Positions 25,464 to 33,981 of a stretch of 35,956 bases of DNA are shown here, piece after piece (within the stretch, counting starts at the first letter, position 1; each line of letters opens with the position of its first letter). The notes under the pieces were generated by a model, which saw nothing but the letters and a program-made list of their open reading frames with translations, made no database searches and had not been told where the DNA came from. The DNA lies in contig BFEA01000022.1 of the NCBI GenBank assembly GCA_003427395.1, positions 1,870,551 through 1,906,506 of the forward strand, in the 5' to 3' direction. The DNA is from Chara braunii. Its lineage: Eukaryota > Streptophyta > Charophyceae > Charales > Characeae. The position numbers and the translations under genes are program-made.

Positions 25464-26253
25464 TTGCAAGGAACCTGACTGTTCACAGCTTGCTGGAGTG
25501 TTCACGGTGCATGCGTAAATGTCATCACACAGATTAAGTAGTCTCACACAAAGCCAAGACGAGATGGAATAAGAACCAGATAGCGCAGCTCATATGATCA
25601 AAGTCACATTATACAAAGAGTATCTTTAGTTCAAGAGTCCAGCGCCAAACAGATCACAAGACTTCTTCAATCATTCGTCATCAAAGGGCCTAGCTCAGCC
25701 AGTGTCTCCCCTCAGATCACAAGTATGACGCTAACATGTAAGTATCCACCATATCCAACTTCATAACCTGTCTATTCTCTCCCTCTCTTCTCTCCCAAGA
25801 TCTTTGTCCTAGTTCCCTCGTCTCAACATGCATGCACACTCCCTACCTATGAGAATCTACTTTGAATGCTACTCACTGATATCCTATTACTAACCCTTCT
25901 ACTACTACTAATACAAGTTGGCGCAACTATGGCCTCTTCTGCAGCCAGCGCCCAACACTTCTTCCTTTTGGTGCAGCTCTCAAGCCAACGCTCTTCCCCT
26001 GCACTATAGTGCACAAGTGCCTCAGCACTTCCACGCATCAATGCCAATGGAGAATCTGCCTTGTGGGGAGGCTGCCTCATTTCTTATAGTGCTGGCCTCC
26101 CTTTGCGAGGTCTAAATTCAGTCTTTCTTGGGTCCTTTCCCAGTCCCAGGCCTCTGTAGAGTGTCCCAGGCCTGAATTTCGGACTTCCAATCTGTATCTA
26201 GACTTTCCCTTCGACTTGAATCTGGACTGGGACCTTATCTCTTTGACTTCTTT

Positions 26254-26356
26254 ATGAACAGACACACCTACTGTTCGGCAAACACACTTACTGCACAAAC
26301 AGACACATCTCCTGCACGAACAGACACATTGCCTGTACGAACATACATGACTTGCA
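26254..26356. repeat. ~20-bp subrepeats in LTR C (right copy)
   Basis: The counterpart of 8513-8604: about five units with GAACAGACACA cores. The copies differ from the left array by point changes only. Confidence 0.75.
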
Positions 26357-26359
26357 CAC

Positions 26360-26417
26360 CCCCTGGATGAACAGATGTGACTCCCACAATTGGATACTGC
26401 AACTGTTCATCCAGGGG
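26360..26417. repeat. Perfect 15-bp inverted repeat in LTR C (right copy)
   Basis: CCCCTGGATGAACAG (26360-26374) and CTGTTCATCCAGGGG (26403-26417) with a 28-base spacer. Its presence in both LTRs shows it was part of the active element. Confidence 0.9.
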
Positions 26418-26593
26418 CACAACTGTGACCTTAAGCATGACGTTTTACTTTAGTTAGGATGTGACTTTTGTCCACGAGAACATGTCCTTTGATCTGCTTT
26501 TCACGAGTTGGGCTTTGGCCGAGTGACCCATTATGCTGCATTCGTCATTCACGGTATGAAGCGGGTAAAGACCCTTTTAGAAGAGCCTAGGGT

Positions 26594-26785
26594 GATGCCG
26601 AACGTGCGGGGGTCTGTAAAGTTTGCAACTTCGGACAACAGTCGTGCCCAAGTACTAAGTTTTGGGCAGACAGTTGAATATCAGTTGGATGATGCCGAAC
26701 GTGCGGGGGTCTGTAAAGTTTGCAACTTCAGACAACCGTCGTGCCGAAGCACTAAGTTTTGGGCAGACCGTTGAATATTAGTTGA
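26594..26785. repeat. 97-bp tandem duplication
   Basis: Units start at GATGCCGAACGTGCGGGGG (26594 and 26691) and end with the GGGCAGAC(A/C)GTTGAATAT(C/T)AGTT stretch. A few substitutions separate the units. No coding sense. Confidence 0.9.
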
Positions 26786-26815
26786 CGCTAGGCATCGAAG
26801 CAGATAGTTAGCGGA

Positions 26816-26967
26816 GTAGGAGTAGAAAAAGCTAATGAAGTTCAGGCCTTGGATATGCTGGAATTTCCTAGGCCCCAATGAATATAACAGGGTAGGAGTA
26901 GAAAAAGCTACTGAAGTACAGGCCTTGGATATGTCGGAATTTCCTAGGTCCCAATGAATATAACGGG
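26816..26967. repeat. 76-bp tandem duplication
   Basis: Units start at GTAGGAGTAGAAAAAGCTA (26816 and 26892) and end in CCAATGAATATAAC(A/G)GG. It lies 30 bases after the 97-bp duplication, so two independent tandem duplications sit side by side. Confidence 0.9.
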
Positions 26968-28700
26968 TGGAAGGAGCTTGCCAAGCAGACAGCACAAGGG
27001 GACAACACTAGACCTGAAAAGGGTGAAAAAAGGCAGGTGATGAAAAAAAGAGCAAGTGGGGGATATTGGCCTACTTGGGGGCTAAGCAAGGGGGGGTATT
27101 GACGGTACCTCGCTTGTAAAGCTTCTGAAGCTTTGAGACGTGATAGTGAAAAGAGATCTTGCGCATAGGCCACCAGCGGGCGTCAACCGACATACTGCCA
27201 TTCGCACTTTCCCCTCGGGACAACGTATGGTAAGTTTATACAGACACTGCGTGCGCACCGCCCAAAGGGTCCTCGTCCATGGTTGTTGTGCGTTGGGATA
27301 GGCCTGTGGGAGGATTTTTCGGGGGTTGGTTTGCACGTTGCTCTGATGATCTTTGGTCTCTTCTGAGTCACTCCATGGGGGAAGTAGGGGCAAGAGGGTT
27401 AGGGGGATCCAGATGTGCACGTATATGAGCCTAGTTGTATACACATGGTTTTATCTGAACTCTAGACAAGGTGCACACATATAAACCAATTGGTGTCTAG
27501 GATCTATCTGAAGCCTTGGGCTGTTGCATAGACGGATTCTACCAGGAACTTGACATATACTATGAACCTACTGAACCCACTAGTATGTAAGGGAATGGAA
27601 TGAGATTGTGAGTAGTATAGCATGCGGGTCTCGAGAACCCTGGTCTGCCGCTCCCTGCCTCTCCCTAGGGAGGTCTCTGTCTAGATGTCTGGGTCCATGG
27701 AGTCTCCCGGCTAGAGGGTGGTTCTCATAGCGGAGGGGAGTGGCACAATGCGCAATGTGTCTAGGTGTGGTCCCCCTCGTGTGTGTCTCTCAAGCCACGA
27801 GGGCCAAGGCTGTCTAATCTCTGGGGTGTGTGTTGGGGGGAGGGGTACAGGAACCTTGTGGTTGGTAGGGATGAATGGTTCGGGTTGCTTAATGGATATT
27901 TCACCGTTCGAGGGGAGTAGTTGACACGCATACAGTGGCCTCATGGGCCACCTGCGGAGACCACATGGGTCGGTGGGAAATCGCACCGAGGTAGAAATAC
28001 TACCTGGGGGAATCCAAGTAGTTAGAGTCTGCCCGATGACCAGCGGGTGCGAGTCGATTGGGATTAGGACCACTTGGCTGGCTGGTCGTCTCTAGGCAGT
28101 GTATAGACATTGTGGTACTCTCATAGCCCCGTTATCAGGGTCCTTGTGCCCATTAGGACGACCAATCAAGGGCAGGCTATGAGATAGTCATAGGTGTTGG
28201 AGGGACTAGTAGAGAGGAATCCAATAAAATGCGGCTCGGTTAAGAACTTGTATTGAGCCTGTCTCCTGATCTAGTGGGTAGGATAGGTGGGATTAGAGGG
28301 ATGTACTGTACATTAATAGGAGAGGGGTAGGCCCTCTACTCCTGTCCGAGGAGGGCTCGGCTAGGCATATGCTGGTCAATGATTGGGGGACAAAGCTGCA
28401 TAGAGTGGGCCCGCAATACATCCAGATGGAGGTTAGAATCTTCAGGGACAGAATGTGACGGGGCTGAGGCAGAGCAACGAGGTTGGGAGAGAGAGGGAGA
28501 GTGAGAGTACACACACACGTTCACTCAACTCGACGCAGACTCGACACGACTCGACGGACGCCGACACAAAGTGGCAAAGCCGCAAAGTCGCAATCTTGGA
28601 TTCCGAACACAATGTCACAGCAAGTCACACTGAAGCACAGGCACCGAGGCCGAAAACTGAATGCTCGAACTCGGCTTGAGTCCGGTCTTAAGTACCGGAC
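26968..28700. other. No recognised gene; possible LTR sequence
   Basis: I find no conserved domain on either strand. A G-run at 27090-27096 followed by TGACGGTACC (27100 onward) resembles a plus-strand polypurine tract/LTR junction. A TATA-like ATATAAACC lies near 27477. A 7-bp hairpin (AAAGCTT CTG AAGCTTT) lies at about 27117-27136 and a 12-base palindrome CTCCCTAGGGAG at 27661-27672. The right part may belong to the 3' LTR of element E. Confidence 0.35.
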
Positions 28701-28930
28701 TCAAGTTCAGTCCTGAGGGCAGAAGTGCAATTAGTCTCAGGTCAGCGCCAGAATGCGGGATGGCGCCAAGTATCAAAAAGTGTCAAGGGAGGAATTTGAG
28801 AACGGGCGCCAACTGCAGAGGGCGCCAACAGTCAGGAACCGGAGATCAGAAACTCAAAAAAAAAAAAAAAAGCAGCCTGGCGGGTGGTAAGCCGCGGACC
28901 AAGGATCGAGCCCTGGCTGAGTCCGTAACA
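28480..28930 (-). repeat. Part of the 3' LTR of element E (outer limit unknown)
   Basis: On the minus strand the LTR begins TGTTACGGACTCAG at 28930, right after a good polypurine tract. Its far end cannot be placed because the second LTR is not in the window; the start given is nominal. Inside are an A17 run (28856-28872), three GGCGCCAA words (28762-28828) and CTCGAC repeats (about 28524-28556). Confidence 0.6.
28762..28828. promoter_or_regulatory. Cluster of three GGCGCCAA motifs in LTR E
   Basis: GGCGCCAA occurs at 28762, 28805 and 28821, and a related AGCGCCAG near 28744. On the element strand these read TTGGCGCC, close to the E2F-type TTSSCGC core. Placement in U3 suggests a promoter role, as inference. 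Confidence 0.45.
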
Positions 28931-28945
28931 TTATCCCCTCCTTCT
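28931..28945 (-). other. Polypurine tract of element E
   Basis: On the minus strand AGAAGGAGGGGATAA ends directly at the TG of the LTR. It is the classic second-strand primer and the clearest PPT in the window. Confidence 0.85.
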
Positions 28946-29040
28946 GGAAGGCAACGTCTTGGCTGCCAAAGCCCCGATGAACCACTGTGAAGGACGGGAC
29001 GGGGCCGATCACTGGTCAGGAAAGGAAAGGGGGAGTGATG

Positions 29041-29295
29041 CAAGTAGCAGGGTGATCCTATTGAGGTTCTACAGGGATGAGGGAATCAATGCTCAAGTAA
29101 CAGGGTAATCCTATTGAGGTTCTACAGGGGTGAGGGAATCAATGCTCAAGTAACAGGGTAATCCTATTGAGGTTCTACAAGGGTCAGGGTAGCAATGTTC
29201 CGGTAACAGGGTAATCCTATTGAGGTTCTACAAGGGTGAGGGTAGCAATGTTCATGTAATAGGGTAATCCTATTGATGTTCTACAAGGTTATAGG
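29041..29295. repeat. 53-bp tandem array, about five copies
   Basis: The period is exactly 53 bases (equivalent points at 29041, 29094, 29147, 29200 and 29253). The unit includes GTAACAGGGTAATCCTATTG and AGGTTCTACA. The last copy is partial and diverged. It lies about 100 bases before the polypurine tract on the element strand. Confidence 0.95.
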
Positions 29296-29475
29296 TTGTC
29301 AGGTTTGAGAAAAAGCAAAAAAAGAAACTGTTTGTTCAATGCTAAAGTGCTGGGGTGTCCGAGGGATCTAGGGAAAACAACGTCTCAGGTATGTAACAAA
29401 GTGTCAAAATGCGAAAAAGATGTCTCGAGGAAGGTCTTGGAGGGTGTCGCAGGAGTGTCGGTGAGGAAGCAGTCT

Positions 29476-29733
29476 TCAGCAGTTCTGTGGTGTAGACGGC
29501 GAGGGCTTCAACTTGATTGTCCCAGTAGCAAGTTGCGTCCGATACACGATCTGATGATGAGGTCTGATCCGGATAGCAGGTCGTAGATTGATCTTGATGT
29601 CCATGTCAAAGTTGCTGCTCCAGAACTCTGCAAGTCCAAGGTGCCGCCCAAAGGGAACAGCATTGTGGCCAACCAACTGTCTTATCTCCTCGTACTGAGC
29701 TGCAGCATGCCATTGTCCTCGTGCGCTTGCCAT
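29476..29733 (-). CDS. Hypothetical 85-residue ORF between integrase E and the tandem array
   Basis: It starts MASARGQWHAAAQYEE and ends with a basic tail. I recognise no domain, signal peptide or membrane segment. It lies on the element strand downstream of the chromodomain, where some LTR elements carry an extra small frame. No codon evidence separates it from chance, so I give low confidence. Confidence 0.25.
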   Translation of the reverse strand: MASARGQWHAAAQYEEIRQLVGHNAVPFGRHLGLAEFWSSNFDMDIKINLRPAIRIRPHHQIVYRTQLATGTIKLKPSPSTPQNC

Positions 29734-29970
29734 TAGATCCTTTATCGTCGGCGATGCGTCGGGGTCACAAGTAGGACTTGGGCAAGAGAGACAGAGATGC
29801 GGCAGAGGACAGATGGGAGAACAAGACGAGATGGACGGAAGGGTGGATCAGACAGAGGGAGGTCAAGGGGCAAGGGTTTTGCTCGGTACAGGGGATGTGT
29901 GTAGCGTAGGGAGGCAGGGTTGAGGCAGGGTTTAGGCGGGGTTTAGGCAACATTTAGGCATAGTGGGTAG

Positions 29971-30600
29971 CTAGGATATAGGATGGGCGCGATGATAGGC
30001 ACAAACAAGTTTCATGGCGTTGTTAAGGTTGGTAAGAGGTTCCCATGTGGATTCTTCGCCAGGGTATCCTGTCCATTTAACTTTGTATTCTATGGTTGGT
30101 TCAGGGTGGTCAGATACCTGAGTAGTTCTTCGTCCTATGATGGCTTCGACGACGAATTCAGGGCGTGTGGGTAACATGATTGGTGGTGGTCGAGGATATG
30201 GGCGGTCAGCGCATTCGGGTGGGGGTTCATGGTATTCTTTTAGGTATTCTACGGGGAAGACAGGGTGGACACGACTCATGTCAGGAGGGAGTTGGAGCTT
30301 GTAATTGACGGCGGAGGTTTGTTCAATGATGGGGAAGGGTCTGAGCCACCTGTTCGGGAGTTTCTTGGACAAGCCGTGCTCGGGTTCAAAGCATTTGGCG
30401 GAGAGCCAGCCTTTGTCACCTACTTTGAATGTTAGGTCACGTCTGTGTTTGATGTTCTTATTGGCTTGTTGTTCTTGTGTTCGTTCAAGGGCTTCGATGG
30501 CTTCTCGGAGGAGTCTGTTCATTGTTGCTACCCATTCATTGAGAGAAGGGCAGGGGCTAGAGGGGTTAAGTTGAGAAGGAAGCAAAAAGTCAGAGGGCAA
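29971..30600 (-). CDS. pol: Element E integrase C-terminus and chromodomain
   Basis: A 209-codon segment. The first part is the post-catalytic integrase region (DFLLPSQLNP, SLNEWVATMNRLLREAIEAL, KVGDKGWLSAKCF). A GPF-like region (NRWLRPFPIIEQTS) and a linker follow. A chromodomain lies at about residues 148-205 (VEAIIGRRTT, IEYKVKWTGYPGEESTWEPLTNL). Aromatic positions expected for methyl-lysine reading are partly present (Y and W of the core). It ends at a TAG at 29971-29973. A frameshift near 30650 links it to the catalytic part. Confidence 0.88.
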   Translation of the reverse strand: MPSDFLLPSQLNPSSPCPSLNEWVATMNRLLREAIEALERTQEQQANKNIKHRRDLTFKVGDKGWLSAKCFEPEHGLSKKLPNRWLRPFPIIEQTSAVNYKLQLPPDMSRVHPVFPVEYLKEYHEPPPECADRPYPRPPPIMLPTRPEFVVEAIIGRRTTQVSDHPEPTIEYKVKWTGYPGEESTWEPLTNLNNAMKLVCAYHRAHPIS

Positions 30601-31551
30601 GCGAGGATGGTAGCAAAGGTCGAGGTAGAATGGGACATTTCAATGGAGGGACAAACGACGTTGTTGTAGGCGATCTTGGCGGCTGTGAGCAACTGGTCCT
30701 AGTCGTGTTGGTGTGGATGACAATACTTCTGCAGGAGTCCGCAGGACTCTTTGGAGAATACCGTTCATCTTCTCGGTTTGTCCATCTGTCTGGGCGTGGA
30801 ATGCAGTGCTATACTTAAGGGTTCCATATGCTTTGAAGAGGTGTTTCTAGAATTGTGAGAGGAAGCGGGGATCACGATCACTCGTGATGTTCTTGGGGAG
30901 GCCGTGATGGAGTGCGACATGATCAAAGAAGAGAGTGGCGGCGTCTTTGGCATTGTGCGAAGTAGTGCAAGGGATGAAATGTGCGTGTTTAGTCAAGCGA
31001 CAAACGATGACATAGATGCAGGCATGGCCACGGTCAGTCTTGGGTAGACCGCACATGAAGTCCATAGAGATGGATTGCCACCGGTGAGTCGGAATAGGCA
31101 ATGACTGTAACTTGTCAGGTTTGGCCCGGTTCGAAGGGTTGACGACTTGGCATGTGGGGCATGAGCGAACGTAAGCTTTGACATCGGCAAGTAGGGAAGG
31201 CCAGTGGAAGTAGCGGGACATGGTGTCAAAGGTCTTCTGGAAACCGAGATGTCCTGCGGTCTTGGCGTCGTGGTGCTCGGCCAAGAGCTGGGCACGGAGA
31301 CCACGTGCGTCGGGGATGTAAAGTCGACAAGTGCCTTTGTTGTAGATGTAGAGAAGATTGTTGTGGAGGGAGTAGTCAGGGACAGGGTCGAGGTCACGAA
31401 GCTTGTTGTAGACGGTGGAGAAGTCAGGGCATGAGAGGTAGCCTTGTGTATATCGGTGATGGAGCGATTGGAGGAGCTTAATGTGGGTCATGGAAGCATA
31501 AACTTTCTCAAGGGGGCTTGTGGTCGGGGCGTCGGGAGAGGGCACCGACAA
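30601..31551 (-). pseudogene. pol: Element E integrase core
   Basis: From 31551 this reads the N-terminal H-H-C-C module (H in LLAEHHDAKTAGHLGF, CPTCQVV) and the catalytic core, with Asp in SISMDFMCGL and Asp in TSDRDPRF. After QF a TAG (30847-30849) replaces Trp. The same frame continues with KHLFKAYGTL and the Glu in DGQTEKMNGIL. A further stop and a frame change occur between about 30700 and 30610. All three catalytic acids can be located, but the gene is interrupted. Confidence 0.85.
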
Positions 31552-32211
31552 TCCGGTTGCTTTTATTAGGAGTGTGGCAAATGGTAAATGTCAATTGGGC
31601 AAGAAAGTCTAACCAGCGGGCTTGGCGGGGCGTGATGTCTTTCTTGGTGAGAATATAGGAGACAATGGTGTTGTCGGTGGAAACGGTGAAGTATTGCCCG
31701 TTGAGGTATGGGCGCCAATCTTTGAGGGTGTGGATTACGACGAGGAGTTCCTTCTCGTTGGAGGGGTAGTTCATCTCCGCGGGAAGGAGCTTCTTGTTGG
31801 CGAAGGCGCTGGAGTATTCGTCGGGTGGGGCCTCGGGTTGGGTGGGGTAGTCTTTGACGAGTGGGTTTCAGAGGTGTCGTGAGGAAAATGTTGCGAGAGG
31901 ACGGCTCCAATGGCGAAGTCGGATGCGTCAGTGGTAACGTAGAAATGTTGAGAGGGGCTGGCGATCTTGAGGACGCGGGTTGTGGTGATGGTTTGTTTGC
32001 AGAAGGCGATGGCCTTTTGGCGGCGGTCGTTCCAATTGAAGGGCTCGTCCTTGCGTGTGAGTTCGTGGAGTGGGTAAGAGATGTCGGAGAAGTTGCGGAT
32101 GAAGGGGCGATAATAGTTGGCAAGGCCGAGGAATAAGCGGAGTTGGAGTAGGGTCTTCGGCGGGGGATAATCAACGAGGGCGGTGACCTTCAGCAGAGAC
32201 GATGTGGCCAA
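31508..32211 (-). pseudogene. pol: Element E RT connection and RNase H
   Basis: The first piece (32211 onward) has [26 protein letters not shown] and the RNase H start VTTDASDFAIGAVLSQ. A Pro/Ser/Thr-rich insertion region follows, containing a frame change near 31850-31790. The second piece (31774 onward) gives YPSNEKELLVVIHTLKDWRPYL, TPRQARWLDFLAQL and an NRIVGALS run that fits the usual N-x-VADALS at the RNase H end. The insertion sits at the same place as in element D, before KKLLPAE. Confidence 0.8.
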
Positions 32212-32995
32212 GGTATTCTACGCTTGCGGCAACAAAGGTGCATTTGCCGAGTTTGGCGTAGAATTTTTGCTCTCTGAGGATAGAGAGGACTTGGCTAAGG
32301 TGTTGAAGGTGAGACTCAAAGGTAGGGCTATAGAGAAGGATATCATCGAGGTAGACGACGACACAGACTTCGAGGAGGTCATGGAAGATGTGATTCATGG
32401 TGGATTGAACTGTGGCGGGGCCGTTGGTGAATCCGAAGGGTGTCACGAGGAACTCGTAGTGCCCGAAGCGAGAATGGACTGCAGTCTTGTGGGTGTCCTC
32501 CTCACGGATGCGGATCCGGTGGAAGCCACTACGGAGGTCAATCTTGGTAGAATGTTTGGTTCCACGGAGGCGATGAAGAAGCTCGGAGATTCGTGGTAGG
32601 GGGTACTTGTTCTTGATCATGATGCGATTCAAGGCACGGTAGTCTATGCACATCCTTATTTCTGAGGTTCCGCCTTTCTTCACGAAAAGGCAGCTTGTAC
32701 CGAAGGAGGAGGAGCTTGGCTTAATGAATCCTTTTTTAAGGAGTTCATTGAGTTGCCGCTTCATTTCTTTGGATTTCGGGGTGGAGATTTGGTATGGAGG
32801 GCGGCATGGCGGAGAGTGGTCGTCTTCCAGATCAATGGTATGAGATACACCACGATCTGGGGGTAATCCGGCAGGCAAGGACTCGGAAAAGAGGTCCTTG
32901 AACTCGTCGAGGATGGAGGTGAGGGTGGGGTCGGAGGGTGGACTCAGGTTTGTCCGTAGGGAGCAAGTCCTCGGGGCGTTCGTGATCAAGGACAA
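32171..32995 (-). CDS. pol: Element E reverse transcriptase
   Basis: A 274-codon segment with the RT blocks: LLKKGFIKPSSSSFGTSCLF, IRMCIDYRALN, KIDLRSGFHRIRI, FGHYEFLVTPFGFTNGPAT, catalytic YLDD at 32353-32342, and YLGHIVSAEG. A few conserved residues are changed (MPFGLTN reads TPFGFTN; TNAPA reads TNGPA), consistent with relaxed selection. It overlaps the protease frame at 32832-32995, which needs a frameshift between them. Confidence 0.9.
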   Translation of the reverse strand: MSLITNAPRTCSLRTNLSPPSDPTLTSILDEFKDLFSESLPAGLPPDRGVSHTIDLEDDHSPPCRPPYQISTPKSKEMKRQLNELLKKGFIKPSSSSFGTSCLFVKKGGTSEIRMCIDYRALNRIMIKNKYPLPRISELLHRLRGTKHSTKIDLRSGFHRIRIREEDTHKTAVHSRFGHYEFLVTPFGFTNGPATVQSTMNHIFHDLLEVCVVVYLDDILLYSPTFESHLQHLSQVLSILREQKFYAKLGKCTFVAASVEYLGHIVSAEGHRPR

Positions 32996-33662
32996 AACAA
33001 TAGTAGGTGGAGTCGGGGTTTTGACGGGCCATGTGGAGAAACTGGTGGGGAGTGACAGAGTTTTGGGAGGTAGGGTGGGGGAAATAAGGGATGTCGATGG
33101 GCGTGTCGGGGGGGTTGGTGAGGTGGAAGAAGTTGGGGTGGAACGCGTATGGCATGTAGTGGTCCAGCCATGGTGCTCCCAAAACGATGTCGCACATCAA
33201 GTGCATGACATCGAATGAGACCTGAATGCGGAGGGTTCCGACAGTCATGGTGGTCTCGGGAACCGTGTGGTCTACTACGACGGCGGTGTCTTTGTCCCCT
33301 AGACGAATGGTAATCAAGGAGTCGTAACCGATAGAGGTGAGACCGGCTTTTCAGGCACACGCGCCAGTGATAAAGTTACTGGTAGCTCCAATGTCAAGGA
33401 GGGCCCGAAACTCGGTTGTAGGTGCACCAAGGGTTGCGGCGATAAACTTGAGGTGGAAGCAGGATGAGTAGGCGGTGGAGATGATGGTGTTGAGGCGGCG
33501 TTGTTCGGTGCCTAATATGACAAGCCGATCATGTCGGGCTTGTTCCTCAACAACATCAGAGAAGGTGACGGAGGATGGATTCTGGAGAAGGGTAGAGGAA
33601 CATGTACCAGTGGGAGCGGCGCCAGGTGATGCTTGGGGATCGTCTGGTGGGAAGTGCGTCAC
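32832..33662 (-). pseudogene. pol: Element E aspartic protease with altered active site
   Basis: One frame runs from 33662 to about 32990, interrupted by a TGA at 33351-33353. The catalytic loop reads LLDIGATSNFI, so D-[S/T]-G is changed to D-I-G (Asp at 33395-33393, Ile at 33392-33390). A Thr codon ACT to ATT would be a single C-to-T change. The second half includes DIVLGAPWLDHYMPY. A Pro/His-rich segment leads on to RT. The lost hydroxyl residue predicts an inactive protease. Confidence 0.83.
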
Positions 33663-33981
33663 CGGGGAGGAAGGGGGAGACGAATTGGCGATGCCAACTG
33701 GGCCATCGGTGGAATAAAGGTCATCACCGATGGGATGGCTGGCAGACTAGTCGTCAATGTTGGGGCGGGTTCGTGGTGATCATGGGGACAGTGTTCAAGT
33801 GGAGGAGGGACCCGAAGTGGTGGATGCGGAAGTGGTGGGTCGGGGGGACGCGGACCTGGGTGCCTGACGTGTGAACTGTCCGGTATTTGGACAATTTGTT
33901 TGTTGATGTCCGAACTGTCGACACCAAAAATGTAGGCTCGCTCCTCCGACATGAGTTTCGTTAGACGGCTTGGATGGGTGT
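33663..33981 (-). other. Gag-to-protease linker of element E
   Basis: A Pro/His-rich low-complexity frame on the minus strand runs through here, but no CCHC knuckle is visible. Element E may lack a knuckle or may have lost it. Confidence 0.4.

Larger units (their letters stand above)
7980..26580 (-). mobile_element. Element C: Ty3/Gypsy retrotransposon interrupted by element D
   Basis: Read on the minus strand: 5' LTR (26580 to 25465), PBS, leader, gag, protease, RT, RNase H, [element D], RNase H tail, integrase and a truncated 3' LTR (8820 to 7980). Without D it would be about 8.7 kb. The two LTR parts share long identical blocks and the same internal inverted repeat, but differ by substitutions and by an indel of about 40 bases. 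Pol carries TAA at 21514-21516, TGA at 20755-20757, TAA at 20455-20457 and TGA at 10398-10400. Gag carries frameshifts. C must be older than D. Confidence 0.9.
25465..26580 (-). repeat. 5' LTR of element C
   Basis: The inner border is set by the TG (plus strand) next to the PBS. The outer border is set where similarity to the left copy ends, after GACCCTTTTA at 26580. No CA is found there, so the real terminus may lie beyond and have been replaced. Bases 25774-26580 match 7980-8820. Confidence 0.8.

Noticed and set aside
1480-28400. The sequence right of 27100 as the missing 3' LTR of element B.
   Set aside because: I find no shared end sequence (no GGGCATGTAACA) or internal words between it and 1480-2542.
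29041-29295. TAACAGGGTAAT in each 53-bp unit equals part of the I-SceI homing-endonuclease site.
   Set aside because: Only 12 of the 18 site bases match and no homing endonuclease gene is present, so I take it as coincidence.
29041-29295. CRISPR array (regular 53-bp repeats).
   Set aside because: The whole 53-bp unit is repeated with no unique spacers, and the setting is a eukaryotic retroelement.
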